From an uncultured Balneola sp. (lineage in GTDB: Bacteria > Bacteroidota > Rhodothermia > Balneolales > Balneolaceae): a stretch of 64,000 nt of DNA. Position numbers and translations under genes: made by a program. The stretch lies in NCBI GenBank assembly GCA_902529115.1, contig CABZVB010000002.1:117485-181484 (forward strand). The letters run 5' to 3'. Every line of letters begins with the position of its first letter. Within the stretch, counting starts at the first letter, position 1. The notes beneath the pieces were generated by a model. That model did no database searches. It was not told the origin of the DNA and saw only the letters and a list, made by a program, of their open reading frames with translations. Shown here one piece after another: positions 1 to 10,762 of this stretch.

Positions 1-952
<952 letters not shown>

Positions 953-1003
953 CTAAAGCACTTGACGGTCAATTTACTGACTAGCTTATTTTGTATTATT
1001 TGT

Positions 1004-1897
1004 TCACATGTTTTCCACAATTCTTATCAATTCTTGCGGAAAATCGGTAAAGATCCCACTTACACCTTTTTCAATCAGCTCCCTCATTAATTCCGGCTCA
1101 TTCACTGTATACACGAAATATGGAATCTTATGCTTTTGTAGATCATTTATCCATTCTTCCGACAACTGCTTATAACTGCAATTAAATATGTCTACCTTAT
1201 ACTTTTGTACTAATTCAGATGGCAATAGCTCAGCTGACTGTGAGGCTTCATACAACAATGCTTTAGCCATTTTGGGGTCTAAAACGTTCAGTTGCTCCAT
1301 TACACGGTAATCAAAACTAGAAAAAATAACCGAAGAAGTCATATCTAGGTCTTTTACAACCTGTAACGCTTTATCAACAACTCCACCCTCAGTTGCATCT
1401 GAAACAGCTTCCGTTTTAATTTCAATATTTACAGCGATTTTATCCTTCATTAGTTCCAAGGAATTCTTGAGAGTGGGGAATTCTTCTCCACGAAATTCTT
1501 CCGAAAACCAAGCCCCTACTTCCATTCTTTTTAATTCTTCTAAACTAAAACTTTGAACATCTCCCTCAAAGTCTGTGGTACGATCTACTGTTCTGTCATG
1601 AACTGTTACAGGAATTCCATCTTTTGAAGTGGAAATATCCAATTCTACCATTTCTGCTCGTATATCTATGGCTGCCTGAAATGCACTCAGAGTGTTCTCG
1701 GGGTAGCTTCCACTCACGCCGCGATGGGCAATCACCCAAAATCTATCCCCATTATCCAGTGGGGACTGGGGAATGGAGGCAACATGTGTTTCTTCATGAA
1801 CTTCTTTTTGGTTTACCTTCAATTCCTGTTGTTGACATTGGGAAAGAAAAAATAGTACCATTAAAGTGATAATGATCAATCTTAATGAAGTCCACAT
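1004..1897 (-). CDS. Glycerophosphodiester phosphodiesterase, lipoprotein
   Basis: The enzyme hydrolyses glycerophosphodiesters to glycerol-3-phosphate and an alcohol. The N-terminus is hydrophobic and ends in a lipobox, LSQC, with the lipidated Cys at residue 21, so the mature protein should be membrane-anchored outside the cytoplasm. The GDPD TIM-barrel begins near residue 54: HRG at 58-60, PENT at 66-69, ELD at 85-87 and HD at 100-101 are the metal and catalytic motifs of the family. Total length of 297 residues is normal for a one-domain enzyme with a lipoprotein leader. The residue after the Cys is Gln, followed by two more Gln. It is on the same strand as pyrG downstream and the small membrane protein gene upstream; co-transcription is possible but unproven. 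Confidence 0.9.
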   Translation of the reverse strand: MWTSLRLIIITLMVLFFLSQCQQQELKVNQKEVHEETHVASIPQSPLDNGDRFWVIAHRGVSGSYPENTLSAFQAAIDIRAEMVELDISTSKDGIPVTVHDRTVDRTTDFEGDVQSFSLEELKRMEVGAWFSEEFRGEEFPTLKNSLELMKDKIAVNIEIKTEAVSDATEGGVVDKALQVVKDLDMTSSVIFSSFDYRVMEQLNVLDPKMAKALLYEASQSAELLPSELVQKYKVDIFNCSYKQLSEEWINDLQKHKIPYFVYTVNEPELMRELIEKGVSGIFTDFPQELIRIVENM

Positions 1898-1942
1898 AGG
1901 ATATAGTGTTTAGTGAGGTGGGACACTTTATGAGTGATTTTA

Positions 1943-2350
1943 TTAATTTTGTTCCTTTACAACTCGTTCAATTGCCTCATTTATAAGCTTTTTGGCTTGA
2001 TGCTGTTTTGACAAAGAATAATGAGCCACATACGTACCCAGTAGAATAGATAAACTTCCTAAAACGGTGACTAACCCACCTAACCAAACTGGGCGGATGG
2101 CCTGAAGCAGTGCTAAGGCAATAACTAAGGAGCCCAATGCAATCTGAAAAAAAGATGAGACTAAGGCAATACTTCCATGATCTTGAATATTCCCCACCAA
2201 CCGTGCCAGCAAACTCATTGAATACCTATTATGGGGGTTTTTCTTGTTTTTTTGTTGGGAGGAAAAAGCACCAATAGAATTTAAAAGAAAATCATAATTA
2301 TCTTCTTTGGACATACCTAGAGATTTCCTATTTGATTGGCCTTTCGCCAT
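1943..2350 (-). CDS. Hypothetical membrane protein, two predicted transmembrane segments
   Basis: I do not recognise the family. The first 60 residues are polar and basic (MAKGQSNRKS, then KNKKNPHNR). Two hydrophobic stretches follow, roughly residues 62-85 and 90-112, separated by a short turn, and the C-terminus is a charged helix (HQAKKLINEAIERVVKEQN). This suggests a small inner-membrane protein with both ends on the cytoplasmic side. It is divergent from rlmB (76 bases between starts) and upstream of the GDPD gene on the same strand. Amino-acid composition is ordinary, and there is no competing frame. Confidence 0.75.
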   Translation of the reverse strand: MAKGQSNRKSLGMSKEDNYDFLLNSIGAFSSQQKNKKNPHNRYSMSLLARLVGNIQDHGSIALVSSFFQIALGSLVIALALLQAIRPVWLGGLVTVLGSLSILLGTYVAHYSLSKQHQAKKLINEAIERVVKEQN

Positions 2351-2426
2351 GCGTTATGTTTTGACCTTTACTTTTACTGATTTGTCTAAGTAATGTATAA
2401 AAAGCCTATATTGTTCCATAATCGGT

Positions 2427-3176
2427 ATGGACAAATCAGAAAAAAAAAATTTACTCATATTTGGTAAGCACGCCATTCGCGAAGCCTTTAGCCGTGAAAC
2501 CGGTAAAATATCGAAATTATTTGTGCTTAACAGTCTAGCTCCTACTAAATATGAAGATTTAAAAAAAGAATGTAAAGTTCATAATATACCGATTAGCTCG
2601 GTACCAATTCAGAAATTGGATCGGCTTAGTAATCAAGGGAATCATCAAGGATTCATAGCTGAAATTAGTCCAATAGACTACACGAACTTTTTTGATTGGA
2701 TTGAACAAACTATGGTGGGTCCAACAACAGCGGTTCTACTATTGGATAGTATCAAAGATCCTCACAATTTAGGGGCTATTATTCGTTCTGCTACAGCTGC
2801 TGGAATATCGGCCATTATAATACCCACACAACAGCAAGTTCCTGTCAATGCTACGGTTTTCAAAGTTTCGGCGGGTACAGCTGGCATCATTCCCGTTATT
2901 CGAGTGCACAACACTGAGCAAGGCCTAAAGGATTTAAAGCTAGCGGGCTTTACACTAATTGGACTCGAAGGCAACGCATCCAATTCACTATGGACAGCCG
3001 AATGGACAGGACCATTAGCTTTTATATTGGGTAGTGAGGGTTGTGGTATAAGTAAGAAAATAGCCAAACTCTTAGACATTTGTGTGTCCATCCCAATGGA
3101 GCAGGCAGTTGAATCTCTCAATGCTTCCGTTAGCGCTGCACTAATAAGCTATGAGTGGAAAAGACGACAGGCTTAA
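2427..3176 (+). CDS. rlmB: 23S rRNA/tRNA 2'-O-ribose methyltransferase, TrmH family (RlmB-like)
   Basis: SAM-dependent 2'-O-methyltransferase of the SPOUT superfamily; RlmB methylates G2251 in the P-loop of 23S rRNA. The N-terminal substrate-binding domain starts with the typical LIFGKHAIREA (residues 10-20). The catalytic domain carries all three family motifs: DSIKDPHNLGAIIRSA (107-122, with Asn114 and Arg120), LGSEGCGIS near residue 200, and SLNASVSAA near the C-terminus, which forms the trefoil knot. The length of 249 is usual. The name RlmB over another TrmH paralogue rests on the N-terminal domain and is not certain. Its stop codon overlaps that of the convergent NamZ-like gene by four bases. 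Confidence 0.88.
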   Translation: MDKSEKKNLLIFGKHAIREAFSRETGKISKLFVLNSLAPTKYEDLKKECKVHNIPISSVPIQKLDRLSNQGNHQGFIAEISPIDYTNFFDWIEQTMVGPTTAVLLLDSIKDPHNLGAIIRSATAAGISAIIIPTQQQVPVNATVFKVSAGTAGIIPVIRVHNTEQGLKDLKLAGFTLIGLEGNASNSLWTAEWTGPLAFILGSEGCGISKKIAKLLDICVSIPMEQAVESLNASVSAALISYEWKRRQA

Positions 3177-4465
3177 TACAGTAAGTAATTACTGCGTTTT
3201 TCTATAAACAACTCAAAGTTGCTGCCCCAGTCTATATCTAGAGAATCAGATTTTAGGTTGATGGGATTGCGGCTCAATTGGTCAATTTTATCAGTACCAG
3301 CCAGAAGATACAGGTAGTCTTTGTACGCTGCCTCTGGTGAGTTTTCCATAAGCCACTGCATCATTCGTAAACCAATGGTCAACGGATCTGCGTGCTCCAA
3401 GGCATTTTCCCAAAGGATCCCATTTAACAGTAGCCCTTCTCCTTTTGGGCGTAAGGCTTTTCCGGGCATAGAAACAGGGGTAAATTGAGTAGGTTGCAAG
3501 CGCACTCCGTGGTTACTCCACAGCGAAATATCATCATTTATCTTACTACTCTCTCCCCCCATCATTAAAAATGGATGTTCAGTGCCTCTACCTTCTGATA
3601 GAGTGGTACCCTCAAATAAACAGGTTCCTATGTAGGCATAGGCATGTTCAAAGGTAGGCAAATTAGGCGATGGTGGTACCCATTTTAATTGGGTATCATT
3701 CCACTTCATATCTCGCTGCCAACCACTCATTGGTATGACTCGCAGATTAACCTTAGCATCGGTATCGTACCAATCTTCCCCCAATGCCATTTGAGCTAAT
3801 TCACCCAAGGTTAATCCATGAGCTATAGGTATAGGATAGGTTCCCACAAAGGAATTGTATTCGGACTCCAAGACCCAGCCAGCGACATAATCTCCGCCCA
3901 AAGGATTTGGGCGGTCCAAGATCCAAACCTCAATCCCTTGCTCTGCTGCGGCCTCAATTACGTACTTCATGGTCGAATTATAGGTATAAAACCTTGCCCC
4001 AACATCTTGCATGTCAAATAGTAAAACATCAATTTCTTCTAACATTTGCGCGGTAGGCTTTTTTGTTGCCCCATAAAGGGAAAATACAGGAAGTCCAGTT
4101 TCTTCATCTTGCCCATCTTGTATAATTTCCCCTGCACCCTGATCGCCTCGAAATCCATGTTCTGCAGCAAAGAGCGCTTTGACAGGCATCCCCAAAGCCA
4201 TTAGGGTATCCAGCACATGTACACCATTTACCCGGGCAGTGGGATTCATCACTAGTCCTATATTTTGTCCTTTAAGACCTTCCAAATGCTTTTCAAGTAG
4301 CTGCTGCGCTCCCACTTTAATATTTACTTGTTGGAAATCAGCTCGTTGGCTGTCTTCTGCTTCTTGACCCTCTAGTACTCTACCTCTTTCCGATTGGCAG
4401 AAGGTTAATAATAATGTTCCGATCAAGTACAAAATTATCATAAATATCCGGGTACGATAGGGCAT
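3173..4465 (-). CDS. namZ: DUF1343 / exo-beta-N-acetylmuramidase NamZ-like lipoprotein
   Basis: Members of DUF1343 characterised as NamZ remove terminal N-acetylmuramic acid from peptidoglycan fragments. The protein has a lipoprotein leader with LLTFC, Cys at residue 23. The family signature runs through it: NPTARVNG, AEHGFRGDQGAG, DMQDVGARFYTY, DRPNPLGG, PIPIAHGLTLGELA and EGRGTEHPF. Length of 430 fits. Lipidation places it at the outer face of a membrane, which suits wall recycling. It begins three bases after the ndk stop, so the two are almost certainly co-transcribed. The activity is inferred from the family, not from the sequence alone. Confidence 0.88.
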   Translation of the reverse strand: MPYRTRIFMIILYLIGTLLLTFCQSERGRVLEGQEAEDSQRADFQQVNIKVGAQQLLEKHLEGLKGQNIGLVMNPTARVNGVHVLDTLMALGMPVKALFAAEHGFRGDQGAGEIIQDGQDEETGLPVFSLYGATKKPTAQMLEEIDVLLFDMQDVGARFYTYNSTMKYVIEAAAEQGIEVWILDRPNPLGGDYVAGWVLESEYNSFVGTYPIPIAHGLTLGELAQMALGEDWYDTDAKVNLRVIPMSGWQRDMKWNDTQLKWVPPSPNLPTFEHAYAYIGTCLFEGTTLSEGRGTEHPFLMMGGESSKINDDISLWSNHGVRLQPTQFTPVSMPGKALRPKGEGLLLNGILWENALEHADPLTIGLRMMQWLMENSPEAAYKDYLYLLAGTDKIDQLSRNPINLKSDSLDIDWGSNFELFIEKRSNYLLY

Positions 4466-4468
4466 ATT

Positions 4469-4903
4469 TTATTCGCCTTTTACAGCTACAATATCCGACT
4501 CAGCAAAAAAGTAATTTGATTCTAATTGCCCATTTTCTATTGAATCGGAGCCATGTATTATATTCTCGCTTACACTGTCAGCAAAGTCGGATCGAATGGT
4601 ACCCGCTTTGGCTTCGGCTGGATTGGTAGCGCCAATGAAAGCTCTGAAATCGGATATGGCATTTTCTTTTTCTAGTACCATAGGGACACAAGGACCACTA
4701 CTCATAAAATCACATAAGTCCCCGTAAAATGGTCGTTCTTTATGCATTGCGTAAAACCCACCTGCAGATGTTGAGGTTAGCTGCATCATTTTCATAGCAA
4801 CAATGCGAAACCCGGCTTCTTGAATTCGCTTGGTAACCTCACCAACAAGTCCTTTTTTAACGCAATCAGGTTTTAAAATGGTAAGTGTTCTTTCGACAGA
4901 CAT
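4469..4903 (-). CDS. ndk: Nucleoside diphosphate kinase
   Basis: Transfers the gamma-phosphate of ATP to nucleoside diphosphates by way of a phosphohistidine, balancing cellular NTP pools. The sequence opens with [11 protein letters not shown], and the active-site His is residue 117 in NIIHGSDS. The RPFY and TNPAEA signatures are present. Length of 144 matches the family. It is the first gene of a two-gene unit with the NamZ-like lipoprotein and is divergent from the DUF255 gene, with 78 bases between the starts. Confidence 0.97.
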   Translation of the reverse strand: MSVERTLTILKPDCVKKGLVGEVTKRIQEAGFRIVAMKMMQLTSTSAGGFYAMHKERPFYGDLCDFMSSGPCVPMVLEKENAISDFRAFIGATNPAEAKAGTIRSDFADSVSENIIHGSDSIENGQLESNYFFAESDIVAVKGE

Positions 4904-4981
4904 AGATGAATTGTTTTATTATTTTTAGATAATCAAAGATAGCCTTTTGAATATCAAATGGCTATAGAATCATCCTGAAAT

Positions 4982-7102
4982 ATGCCAAATAGCCTTTTCA
5001 AAGAAAAAAGTCCTTACCTGCAACAACACAGTAATAATCCTGTTGACTGGTATACATGGGAACAAGAAGCATTTGATAAGGCTAAGAATCAACAAAAACC
5101 AATCTTTCTATCCATTGGTTATTCCACCTGCCATTGGTGTCATGTCATGGAACATGAGAGTTTCGAAGACCTAGAAATTGCGGCCTATTTGAACGAACAC
5201 TATGTCTCTATTAAGGTAGATCGTGAAGAACGCCCAGATATTGATCAAATTTATATGCCGGTTTGCCAGATGTTAACAGGCCAAGGAGGCTGGCCTTTAA
5301 CCATTATAATGACCCCTGAAAAAGAGCCATTTTACGCAGCGACATATTTACCTAAAGAAACGCAGATGGGGCGACTTGGCTTACGACAAATACTGCGCGG
5401 TATACAAGGTATGTGGACCAATGAACAAGCTAGGGTTCGTAAAGCTATAGAACAGATCACTCAATTCTACTCACAATATAACTCTTATACCCTAGGATCA
5501 TTTCCTGATGAAAATGCATTAAAAAAAGCACAAAGCTATTTCCGTTTACATGCGGATCCGAATTACGGCGGATTTGGTAAAGCCCCTAAATTTCCTTCCC
5601 CTCATCAACTATTATTTCTCTGCCGGGAATGGTATCAGCACCAAAATTCCGAGCTCTTGGAGAGTGTGTTACTTAGCCTGAAAAAAATGCGTCAAGGTGG
5701 ATTGTGGGATCATGTAGGGTATGGATTTCACCGTTATTCCACTGACGAAAAATGGCTGCTTCCCCACTTTGAAAAAATGCTGTATGATCAAGCCCTAATG
5801 CTTATGGCTTATGCCGAAGCATGGCAGATAACTAAAGAACCTCTTTTCAAACAAACTTGTTATGAGTTATTTGAGTATTTACAACGGGACATGTTACAAC
5901 CAAACGGAGGTTTCTCTAGCGCAGAAGATGCTGACTTAGAGGGTGAAGAAGGTAAATTTTATACTTGGAATTATAACGAGCTTAAGGCCCTCGAGCAGCA
6001 AGGGAGACTTCCTGAGTACTCATTATTATTTCTAGCAGACTATTTCGGTGTTACAGAAGAAGGTAATATGCTCGATGAAACAACCAAAAAACGTACGGGT
6101 CGAAATATTCTACATCTCACAAAAGAGCTAGATGACTCTGCATCCCTGCAATGGGAAAGCATCAGATCAGTTCTATTTGAATGCCGCAAGCAGCGTGTTC
6201 GCCCACTGTGTGATGTCAAGATTCTTTGCGATTGGAATGCACTCTTAGTAGCTAGTCTAGCAAATGCAGCACGTATATTGGATTCGGAAGAGTTAGGAAC
6301 TCAAGCTATTCTGACCTTGAACTTTTTGGAGGAAACTTTTAGCTACAACGTTGATAGTAATATGGCCGTTGAAGATTTAGAGACTTCTGTTCAATGGTAC
6401 CATCGGTATAGTGATGGGGAAACAGCCATCGATGCCTTCGCAGAAGACCACAGCTTTTTAACATGGGCATATCTCGAGTGTTATAGCTATACCACTGAGC
6501 CTATTTATGTGCAAAAAGCCCTAGATTTAGCCGATATTACTTTGGCCCTATTTGGTGATGACCAAGGAGTACTTGTCCAATCTCAGAGTTCAGAAATTCA
6601 GGTATTTGGTACCCCCATAACCATTTATGATGGGGCTATTCCTTCAGCTAACTCCGCCATGGCCTATTGTCTAATTCGATTGTATAATATTTCTGGTCAA
6701 ACCAAATGGATTGAGTATTTAGATAAAATGGGACAACGATTTTCGGAGGAATGGTCACAATTTGGCTCAAGTATTACGGTTGCGATGATGGCCTTACAAC
6801 AGTATCACTATCAACCTATACAATGGGTAGTGGTGCAAGGTAAAGAGAGAGGATCTAGTGTAGAGGCACTTAAACGGGAAATAAATCAATACTATTTGCC
6901 TACGTCTACGGTGCATGTATTGAATGAACACAATAAAGAAGCACTCATTAAACGAATTCCAAGCCTAGCAAACTATCTCATCGGCGAGGCCCCTTCACGA
7001 GTATTTTTATGCCAAAATTACCATTGTGAAACTCATATCGAAAGCTTGGATGAATTAAGAGTACATCTCAAGAATATTAGTCCGGCTTATTTTGGGCGAT
7101 AA
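4982..7102 (+). CDS. Thioredoxin-domain protein, DUF255 / YyaL-SSP411 family
   Basis: A large conserved protein of about 700 residues found in bacteria and in animals (spermatogenesis-associated protein 20). The N-terminus has the family's thioredoxin-like domain: [11 protein letters not shown] near residue 14, then [18 protein letters not shown] with a CxxC pair at Cys50 and Cys53, and VDREERPD and GGWPLT. The rest resembles an (alpha/alpha)6 barrel of the cellulase/epimerase type, with [32 protein letters not shown] and [17 protein letters not shown]. No signal peptide is visible, so it should be cytoplasmic. The biochemical role of the family is not settled. It is a single gene, with no close partner on its strand. 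Confidence 0.9.
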   Translation: MPNSLFKEKSPYLQQHSNNPVDWYTWEQEAFDKAKNQQKPIFLSIGYSTCHWCHVMEHESFEDLEIAAYLNEHYVSIKVDREERPDIDQIYMPVCQMLTGQGGWPLTIIMTPEKEPFYAATYLPKETQMGRLGLRQILRGIQGMWTNEQARVRKAIEQITQFYSQYNSYTLGSFPDENALKKAQSYFRLHADPNYGGFGKAPKFPSPHQLLFLCREWYQHQNSELLESVLLSLKKMRQGGLWDHVGYGFHRYSTDEKWLLPHFEKMLYDQALMLMAYAEAWQITKEPLFKQTCYELFEYLQRDMLQPNGGFSSAEDADLEGEEGKFYTWNYNELKALEQQGRLPEYSLLFLADYFGVTEEGNMLDETTKKRTGRNILHLTKELDDSASLQWESIRSVLFECRKQRVRPLCDVKILCDWNALLVASLANAARILDSEELGTQAILTLNFLEETFSYNVDSNMAVEDLETSVQWYHRYSDGETAIDAFAEDHSFLTWAYLECYSYTTEPIYVQKALDLADITLALFGDDQGVLVQSQSSEIQVFGTPITIYDGAIPSANSAMAYCLIRLYNISGQTKWIEYLDKMGQRFSEEWSQFGSSITVAMMALQQYHYQPIQWVVVQGKERGSSVEALKREINQYYLPTSTVHVLNEHNKEALIKRIPSLANYLIGEAPSRVFLCQNYHCETHIESLDELRVHLKNISPAYFGR

Positions 7103-7136
7103 AAAAATAATTGCGAGTGATATAGTGAGGGTTTGT

Positions 7137-7898
7137 TTAGTACTGCTGCATCATTTGCAACATGATCCAATCACTAAACCCAAGTAATTGATAGTTTGAT
7201 GGCAGCTCAACCATCGCTTTAGCCACCGCAGTTTTTTCTGCTCTAGTTAACTCATAAAAAGTGACCGTTTCGCCATCTGAAGTCCAAGTCATTAGCACTG
7301 GGACACTTTTGGATTGAAATTCTATGGTTGCACGATCAGTTGCATCTCGTAACCAATCAGGACTATTCAACCAAGGTTCTTTCAATAATCCCCAATCCAT
7401 ATCTAATTTTGTAGTTGTCCAAATTGTTGCATATCCACTTCCATCTGCATCTGTAATTCTAATTTCTTTAGAGGGATAGCCATTTATATTTTCCACTCTT
7501 CCTGTTATCACCACACTAGACTTACTTTCGGTTAACCCCTGCGAGGTTGGCTCTTCTATACCAAAAATGGTCGAGATCATGGTGAAGAAACTCTCGATTT
7601 CTGATTTGGTTAGTTTGAGGGCTTGATTTTTACCCATCATTAAAACAAAATCTCTTTGGTCTTGCCTTATCAATAAACCACTGGCTTCGTAATTCCCGCT
7701 TTTTATGGACTCTTCTTCAGCGCCCTGCATAAGTATGCGTTCTGGTGTTACATACATATGAATGAGGGAGGTATCGGTAATTCCTACATCGTTTTTGATA
7801 TACAATTGGATATCTAATATCCCATTAAATTGAGCCTGTATTGCTGTGCTCAAATTAGTAGAAATAAAAAGTGTCATTAAAATAAATGTCCGAATCAT
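7137..7898 (-). CDS. Exported DUF4412-like protein
   Basis: A 253-residue protein with an N-terminal signal peptide (hydrophobic core at residues 3-20, Ala-x-Ala type cut before QFNG). The region after it resembles DUF4412: an early beta segment, YVTPERILMQG, a stretch about a bound reporter-like value (RQDQRDFVLMMGKNQALKLTK), and a later part with EIRITDADGSGYATIWTT. These proteins are predicted to be periplasmic or outer-membrane associated and have no established reaction. It lies 30 bases after mnmA on the same strand, so it is probably the second gene of that transcript. The family assignment is moderate. Confidence 0.7.
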   Translation of the reverse strand: MIRTFILMTLFISTNLSTAIQAQFNGILDIQLYIKNDVGITDTSLIHMYVTPERILMQGAEEESIKSGNYEASGLLIRQDQRDFVLMMGKNQALKLTKSEIESFFTMISTIFGIEEPTSQGLTESKSSVVITGRVENINGYPSKEIRITDADGSGYATIWTTTKLDMDWGLLKEPWLNSPDWLRDATDRATIEFQSKSVPVLMTWTSDGETVTFYELTRAEKTAVAKAMVELPSNYQLLGFSDWIMLQMMQQY

Positions 7899-7928
7899 GA
7901 TGGTAGAATGAGAATGAAATTTTTTAGA

Positions 7929-9065
7929 TTAAACGAGAGAATCCATTTCTTGTTGCATAGACACATTCACTTTTTTTATCCAACCACCGGCTACAACATC
8001 ATCTCCTTCGTAGCAAACAATAGCCTGACCAGGAGTGATTGCCTCTCTACCTGTTGGGAAATGTACCTGTATTTCGTCATTTCCTAACTGTTTAAGGGTT
8101 CCAATTGCACCATCATCATTGTATCTGATTGCACCAGTAATTTCCATTTCACCCTTTGGTACGGAGTCATATTTGATAAAATTTAATTCCTTTGCAGTTA
8201 GGGTAGTTTCTATCAAATCTTGTTTTTCTCCGATGGTGATGGTGTTGGTGTAAGGATTGATATGGGTTACATATACAGGTTTGCCCATTGGCAAATTAAG
8301 GCCTTTGCGCTGACCTATGGTATAAAATGGATAGCCTAAATGCGTGCCTAATATGTTTCCATCTTTATCTATGAAGGTCCCTCCTTTAACTTTCTCTTCT
8401 AACCCTTCAACACGATCTTTTAAAAAGCGGCGATAATCATCATCCGGCACAAAACATATTTCGTATGAATCTGGTTTATTCGCCACATTCAGTAATTCAT
8501 GATCTTGGGCAATTTGCCTGATTTCTTTTTTTGAGTACCCTCCTAATGGGAAAATAGTTCTTGCTAAATGTTCTTGTGCAACTCCCCATAATGCATATGA
8601 TTGATCTTTCGACCGATCCAATCCTCTAGAAATAACATAACGGGTATTCTCTTCTCTAATTTGAGCATAATGTCCCGTCGCAATAAAATCACACCCTAAA
8701 TTATTAGCCCTTTTCATAAGAGCCGCCCACTTAATATGTGTGTTGCATAAAACACATGGGTTCGGAGTTCGACCCTCCAAATAATCTTCAACAAAACGGT
8801 CTATTACCCAATCACCAAATTCTTCACGAATATCAACAATAAAATGCTTGAAGCCATGATGTACCGCAATATGCCTGGCATCATTCATACTCTCTACTGT
8901 ACAACATCCTGTTTCTTTGCCGGTTTTACCCCCACTACGATGATAATCCCAAGTCTTCATGGTTATTCCAATAACTTCATAACCTTGTTCTGCTAGCAAC
9001 ACCGCTGCCACAGAAGAATCGACTCCGCCGCTCATAGCCACTAAAACTCGACCTTTAGAACTCAT
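7929..9065 (-). CDS. mnmA: tRNA-specific 2-thiouridylase
   Basis: Puts sulfur on U34 of tRNA-Lys, Glu and Gln, using ATP to activate the uridine. The PP-loop SGGVDSS is at residues 12-18. The catalytic cysteines are Cys104 in GRTPNPCVLCN and Cys204 in YEICFV. DRSKDQSYALWG and YTIGQRKGL are also typical. Length of 378 is normal. Start at 9065 gives the expected short lead (MSSKGRVLVAMSGG). It appears to be co-transcribed with the DUF4412 gene downstream. Confidence 0.96.
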   Translation of the reverse strand: MSSKGRVLVAMSGGVDSSVAAVLLAEQGYEVIGITMKTWDYHRSGGKTGKETGCCTVESMNDARHIAVHHGFKHFIVDIREEFGDWVIDRFVEDYLEGRTPNPCVLCNTHIKWAALMKRANNLGCDFIATGHYAQIREENTRYVISRGLDRSKDQSYALWGVAQEHLARTIFPLGGYSKKEIRQIAQDHELLNVANKPDSYEICFVPDDDYRRFLKDRVEGLEEKVKGGTFIDKDGNILGTHLGYPFYTIGQRKGLNLPMGKPVYVTHINPYTNTITIGEKQDLIETTLTAKELNFIKYDSVPKGEMEITGAIRYNDDGAIGTLKQLGNDEIQVHFPTGREAITPGQAIVCYEGDDVVAGGWIKKVNVSMQQEMDSLV

Positions 9066-9191
9066 AATAATTGTATCGTATTTTGTGATATTAATTTAGT
9101 TAACTGACTCAATAAGAATATACAATATACAAATACTCTTACTCATTTTAGCGCAAGTACCCAATCTTCCTTACAGTTTCTTTTTTCAATT

Positions 9192-9692
9192 TTAGGTCAT
9201 ATACAGATAGGGCTTCCAGGGGTCTTGTACATTTCCATTATACTCTCGAAAAAATGTGATGGGAATAGGACGGTATGGCTTTTTTCTTAGTGGCATTTGA
9301 GCTTCTTTAGGAGTTTTGTTTCCCTTTTTCACATTGCATTTTTCACAAGCGGTTACCAAGTTTTCCCACTGGTCCCTACCTCCCCTACTTTTTGGTAAAA
9401 CATGATCTATTGTAAGCTCAGATTTTTTTGCGCAGTATTGACAACTAAACTTATCCCTACGCATAATATTTCTTCTGGAAAGAACCACTTTTGTATAAGG
9501 AATTCGTATGTAGTTACGCAAGCGTATAACTGAAGGATACTGATACGAAGTTCTAGGGGTACTTAACTCTTTTTCAGGATCGTCATGGAGTAGCTCTGCC
9601 TTTTCCAAAAACAGAAGCTTCATGGATCGTTGCACTGAACAGATGCTCAATGGTTGATAATCTTGATTGAGTACTAATACGGTTGCGTTCAT
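9192..9692 (-). CDS. HNH endonuclease family protein
   Basis: The C-terminal half is an HNH nuclease fold with a structural zinc: CQYC at residues 84-87, catalytic DH at 96-97 in the motif DHVLPKSRGG, WENL at 109-112, and CEKC at 116-119. The N-terminal half begins MNATVLVLNQDYQPLSICS, a lead shared by the short chromosomal HNH proteins common in Bacteroidota and Cyanobacteria. Such genes are usually single-copy housekeeping-like loci, not part of a mobile element; their natural substrate is unknown. Nothing next to it suggests a restriction system or intron. Confidence 0.88.
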   Translation of the reverse strand: MNATVLVLNQDYQPLSICSVQRSMKLLFLEKAELLHDDPEKELSTPRTSYQYPSVIRLRNYIRIPYTKVVLSRRNIMRRDKFSCQYCAKKSELTIDHVLPKSRGGRDQWENLVTACEKCNVKKGNKTPKEAQMPLRKKPYRPIPITFFREYNGNVQDPWKPYLYMT

Positions 9693-9833
9693 TTTAGCAT
9701 TCTTTTAGTTAATAGGTTATTTCATGGAGAATGCAAAAACAGAACTAAAAATATCATCTATTTATAATATCTTAATATATAGAAATCAAAGATAATTGTA
9801 TATATACTCATTATATATTAAGACAATTTAAAA

Positions 9834-10241
9834 ATGCTGGATAAAAAGTCGATTAAACAGACCTTTATTTTTCAGTCTGACTTTACAGAATTAGAAAGAC
9901 TAGACGAATGTTTGAATTCCATTGAAGGCTATAAGGAGTTGAGCGAAGATAAGCAGTACGAGATTATGCTTGTACTCAGTGAAGCCGTAACTAATGCAAT
10001 AGAACACGGCAATGAACTTAATTCAAGTAAAAAAGTAAAGCTTGATATAATTTTATCATCTGAAGGTATAATAGCAGAGATCTATGATGAAGGTTCTGGC
10101 TTTGATCCTGCGAAGCTAGTAAACCCACTAGAAAAACAAGCAATCCTCAGAGATCATGGCAGAGGCTGGTTCCTAATGCAACATTACTCTTCATCCATTG
10201 AGTGGGACGATGAACAAAAGTGCTTAAGATTATACTTCTAA
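9834..10241 (+). CDS. RsbW/SpoIIAB-like serine kinase (GHKL ATPase, anti-sigma type)
   Basis: A single HATPase_c domain of 135 residues. The N-box is LSEAVTNAIEHGNEL (Glu50, Asn54, His58), the G1 box is DEGSGFD (85-91) and the G2 box is HGRGWFLM (108-115). This is the form of anti-sigma kinases that phosphorylate STAS anti-sigma antagonists. No sigma factor, STAS protein or PP2C phosphatase is encoded next to it, so its partners must be elsewhere. Its neighbours are an HNH gene (divergent) and trxA (convergent). Upstream (about 9700-9833) is an AT-rich divergent promoter region. Confidence 0.88.
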   Translation: MLDKKSIKQTFIFQSDFTELERLDECLNSIEGYKELSEDKQYEIMLVLSEAVTNAIEHGNELNSSKKVKLDIILSSEGIIAEIYDEGSGFDPAKLVNPLEKQAILRDHGRGWFLMQHYSSSIEWDDEQKCLRLYF

Positions 10242-10313
10242 TTTGACTGAAAATGTGGCACATTGCCAAAAAATGCTTATCCTCGAGGTTGCAAAACACA
10301 GATAATCTAATCT

Positions 10314-10637
10314 TTAAACGTGAGCGTCTAATTGATTAGTTAGATGAGTTTTAGGTACAGCACCAACAATTTGGTCTACCACCTCACCATTTTTAAATAT
10401 AAGTAATGCCGGAATACTTCGAATACCGTACTTAACGGAAACCTCAGGGTTTACATCAACATTTACTTTTCCAATTTTAGCCTTGCCTTCGTACTCTCCT
10501 GCCATTTCCTCTACAACCGGACCAATCATCCTACAAGGACCACACCACTCTGCCCAAAAATCTATGAGCACTGGTATATCAGATTTGAGTACTTCTTGAT
10601 CAAAGTTTGCGTCGGTTATTTCTACTGTTTTTGACAT
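10314..10637 (-). CDS. trxA: Thioredoxin
   Basis: Cytoplasmic dithiol-disulfide oxidoreductase. The active site WCGPC is at residues 31-35, preceded by [23 protein letters not shown] carries the cis-proline loop. Length of 107 is exactly that of classical thioredoxin. A single gene, convergent with the RsbW-like gene and 125 bases downstream of dnaE. Confidence 0.97.
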   Translation of the reverse strand: MSKTVEITDANFDQEVLKSDIPVLIDFWAEWCGPCRMIGPVVEEMAGEYEGKAKIGKVNVDVNPEVSVKYGIRSIPALLIFKNGEVVDQIVGAVPKTHLTNQLDAHV

Positions 10638-10762
10638 TATGATAATGGTCTTTATTGATATTGTTACATGCTAATTTCTATAGAAAATCAATACATAGAG
10701 CGGCTGAAATTCGTTTCGTTCAATTTTAAGATTCTCTTTAGATTATGGTTTAGAAATTAACA

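Noticed and set aside
1624..1869. Plus-strand frame opposite the GDPD gene
   Set aside because: Shadow of a strongly supported gene, without any motif.
9192..9692. HNH gene as part of a restriction system or mobile intron
   Set aside because: Neighbours are housekeeping genes, no methylase or ribozyme is present, and the form is that of a resident chromosomal HNH protein.
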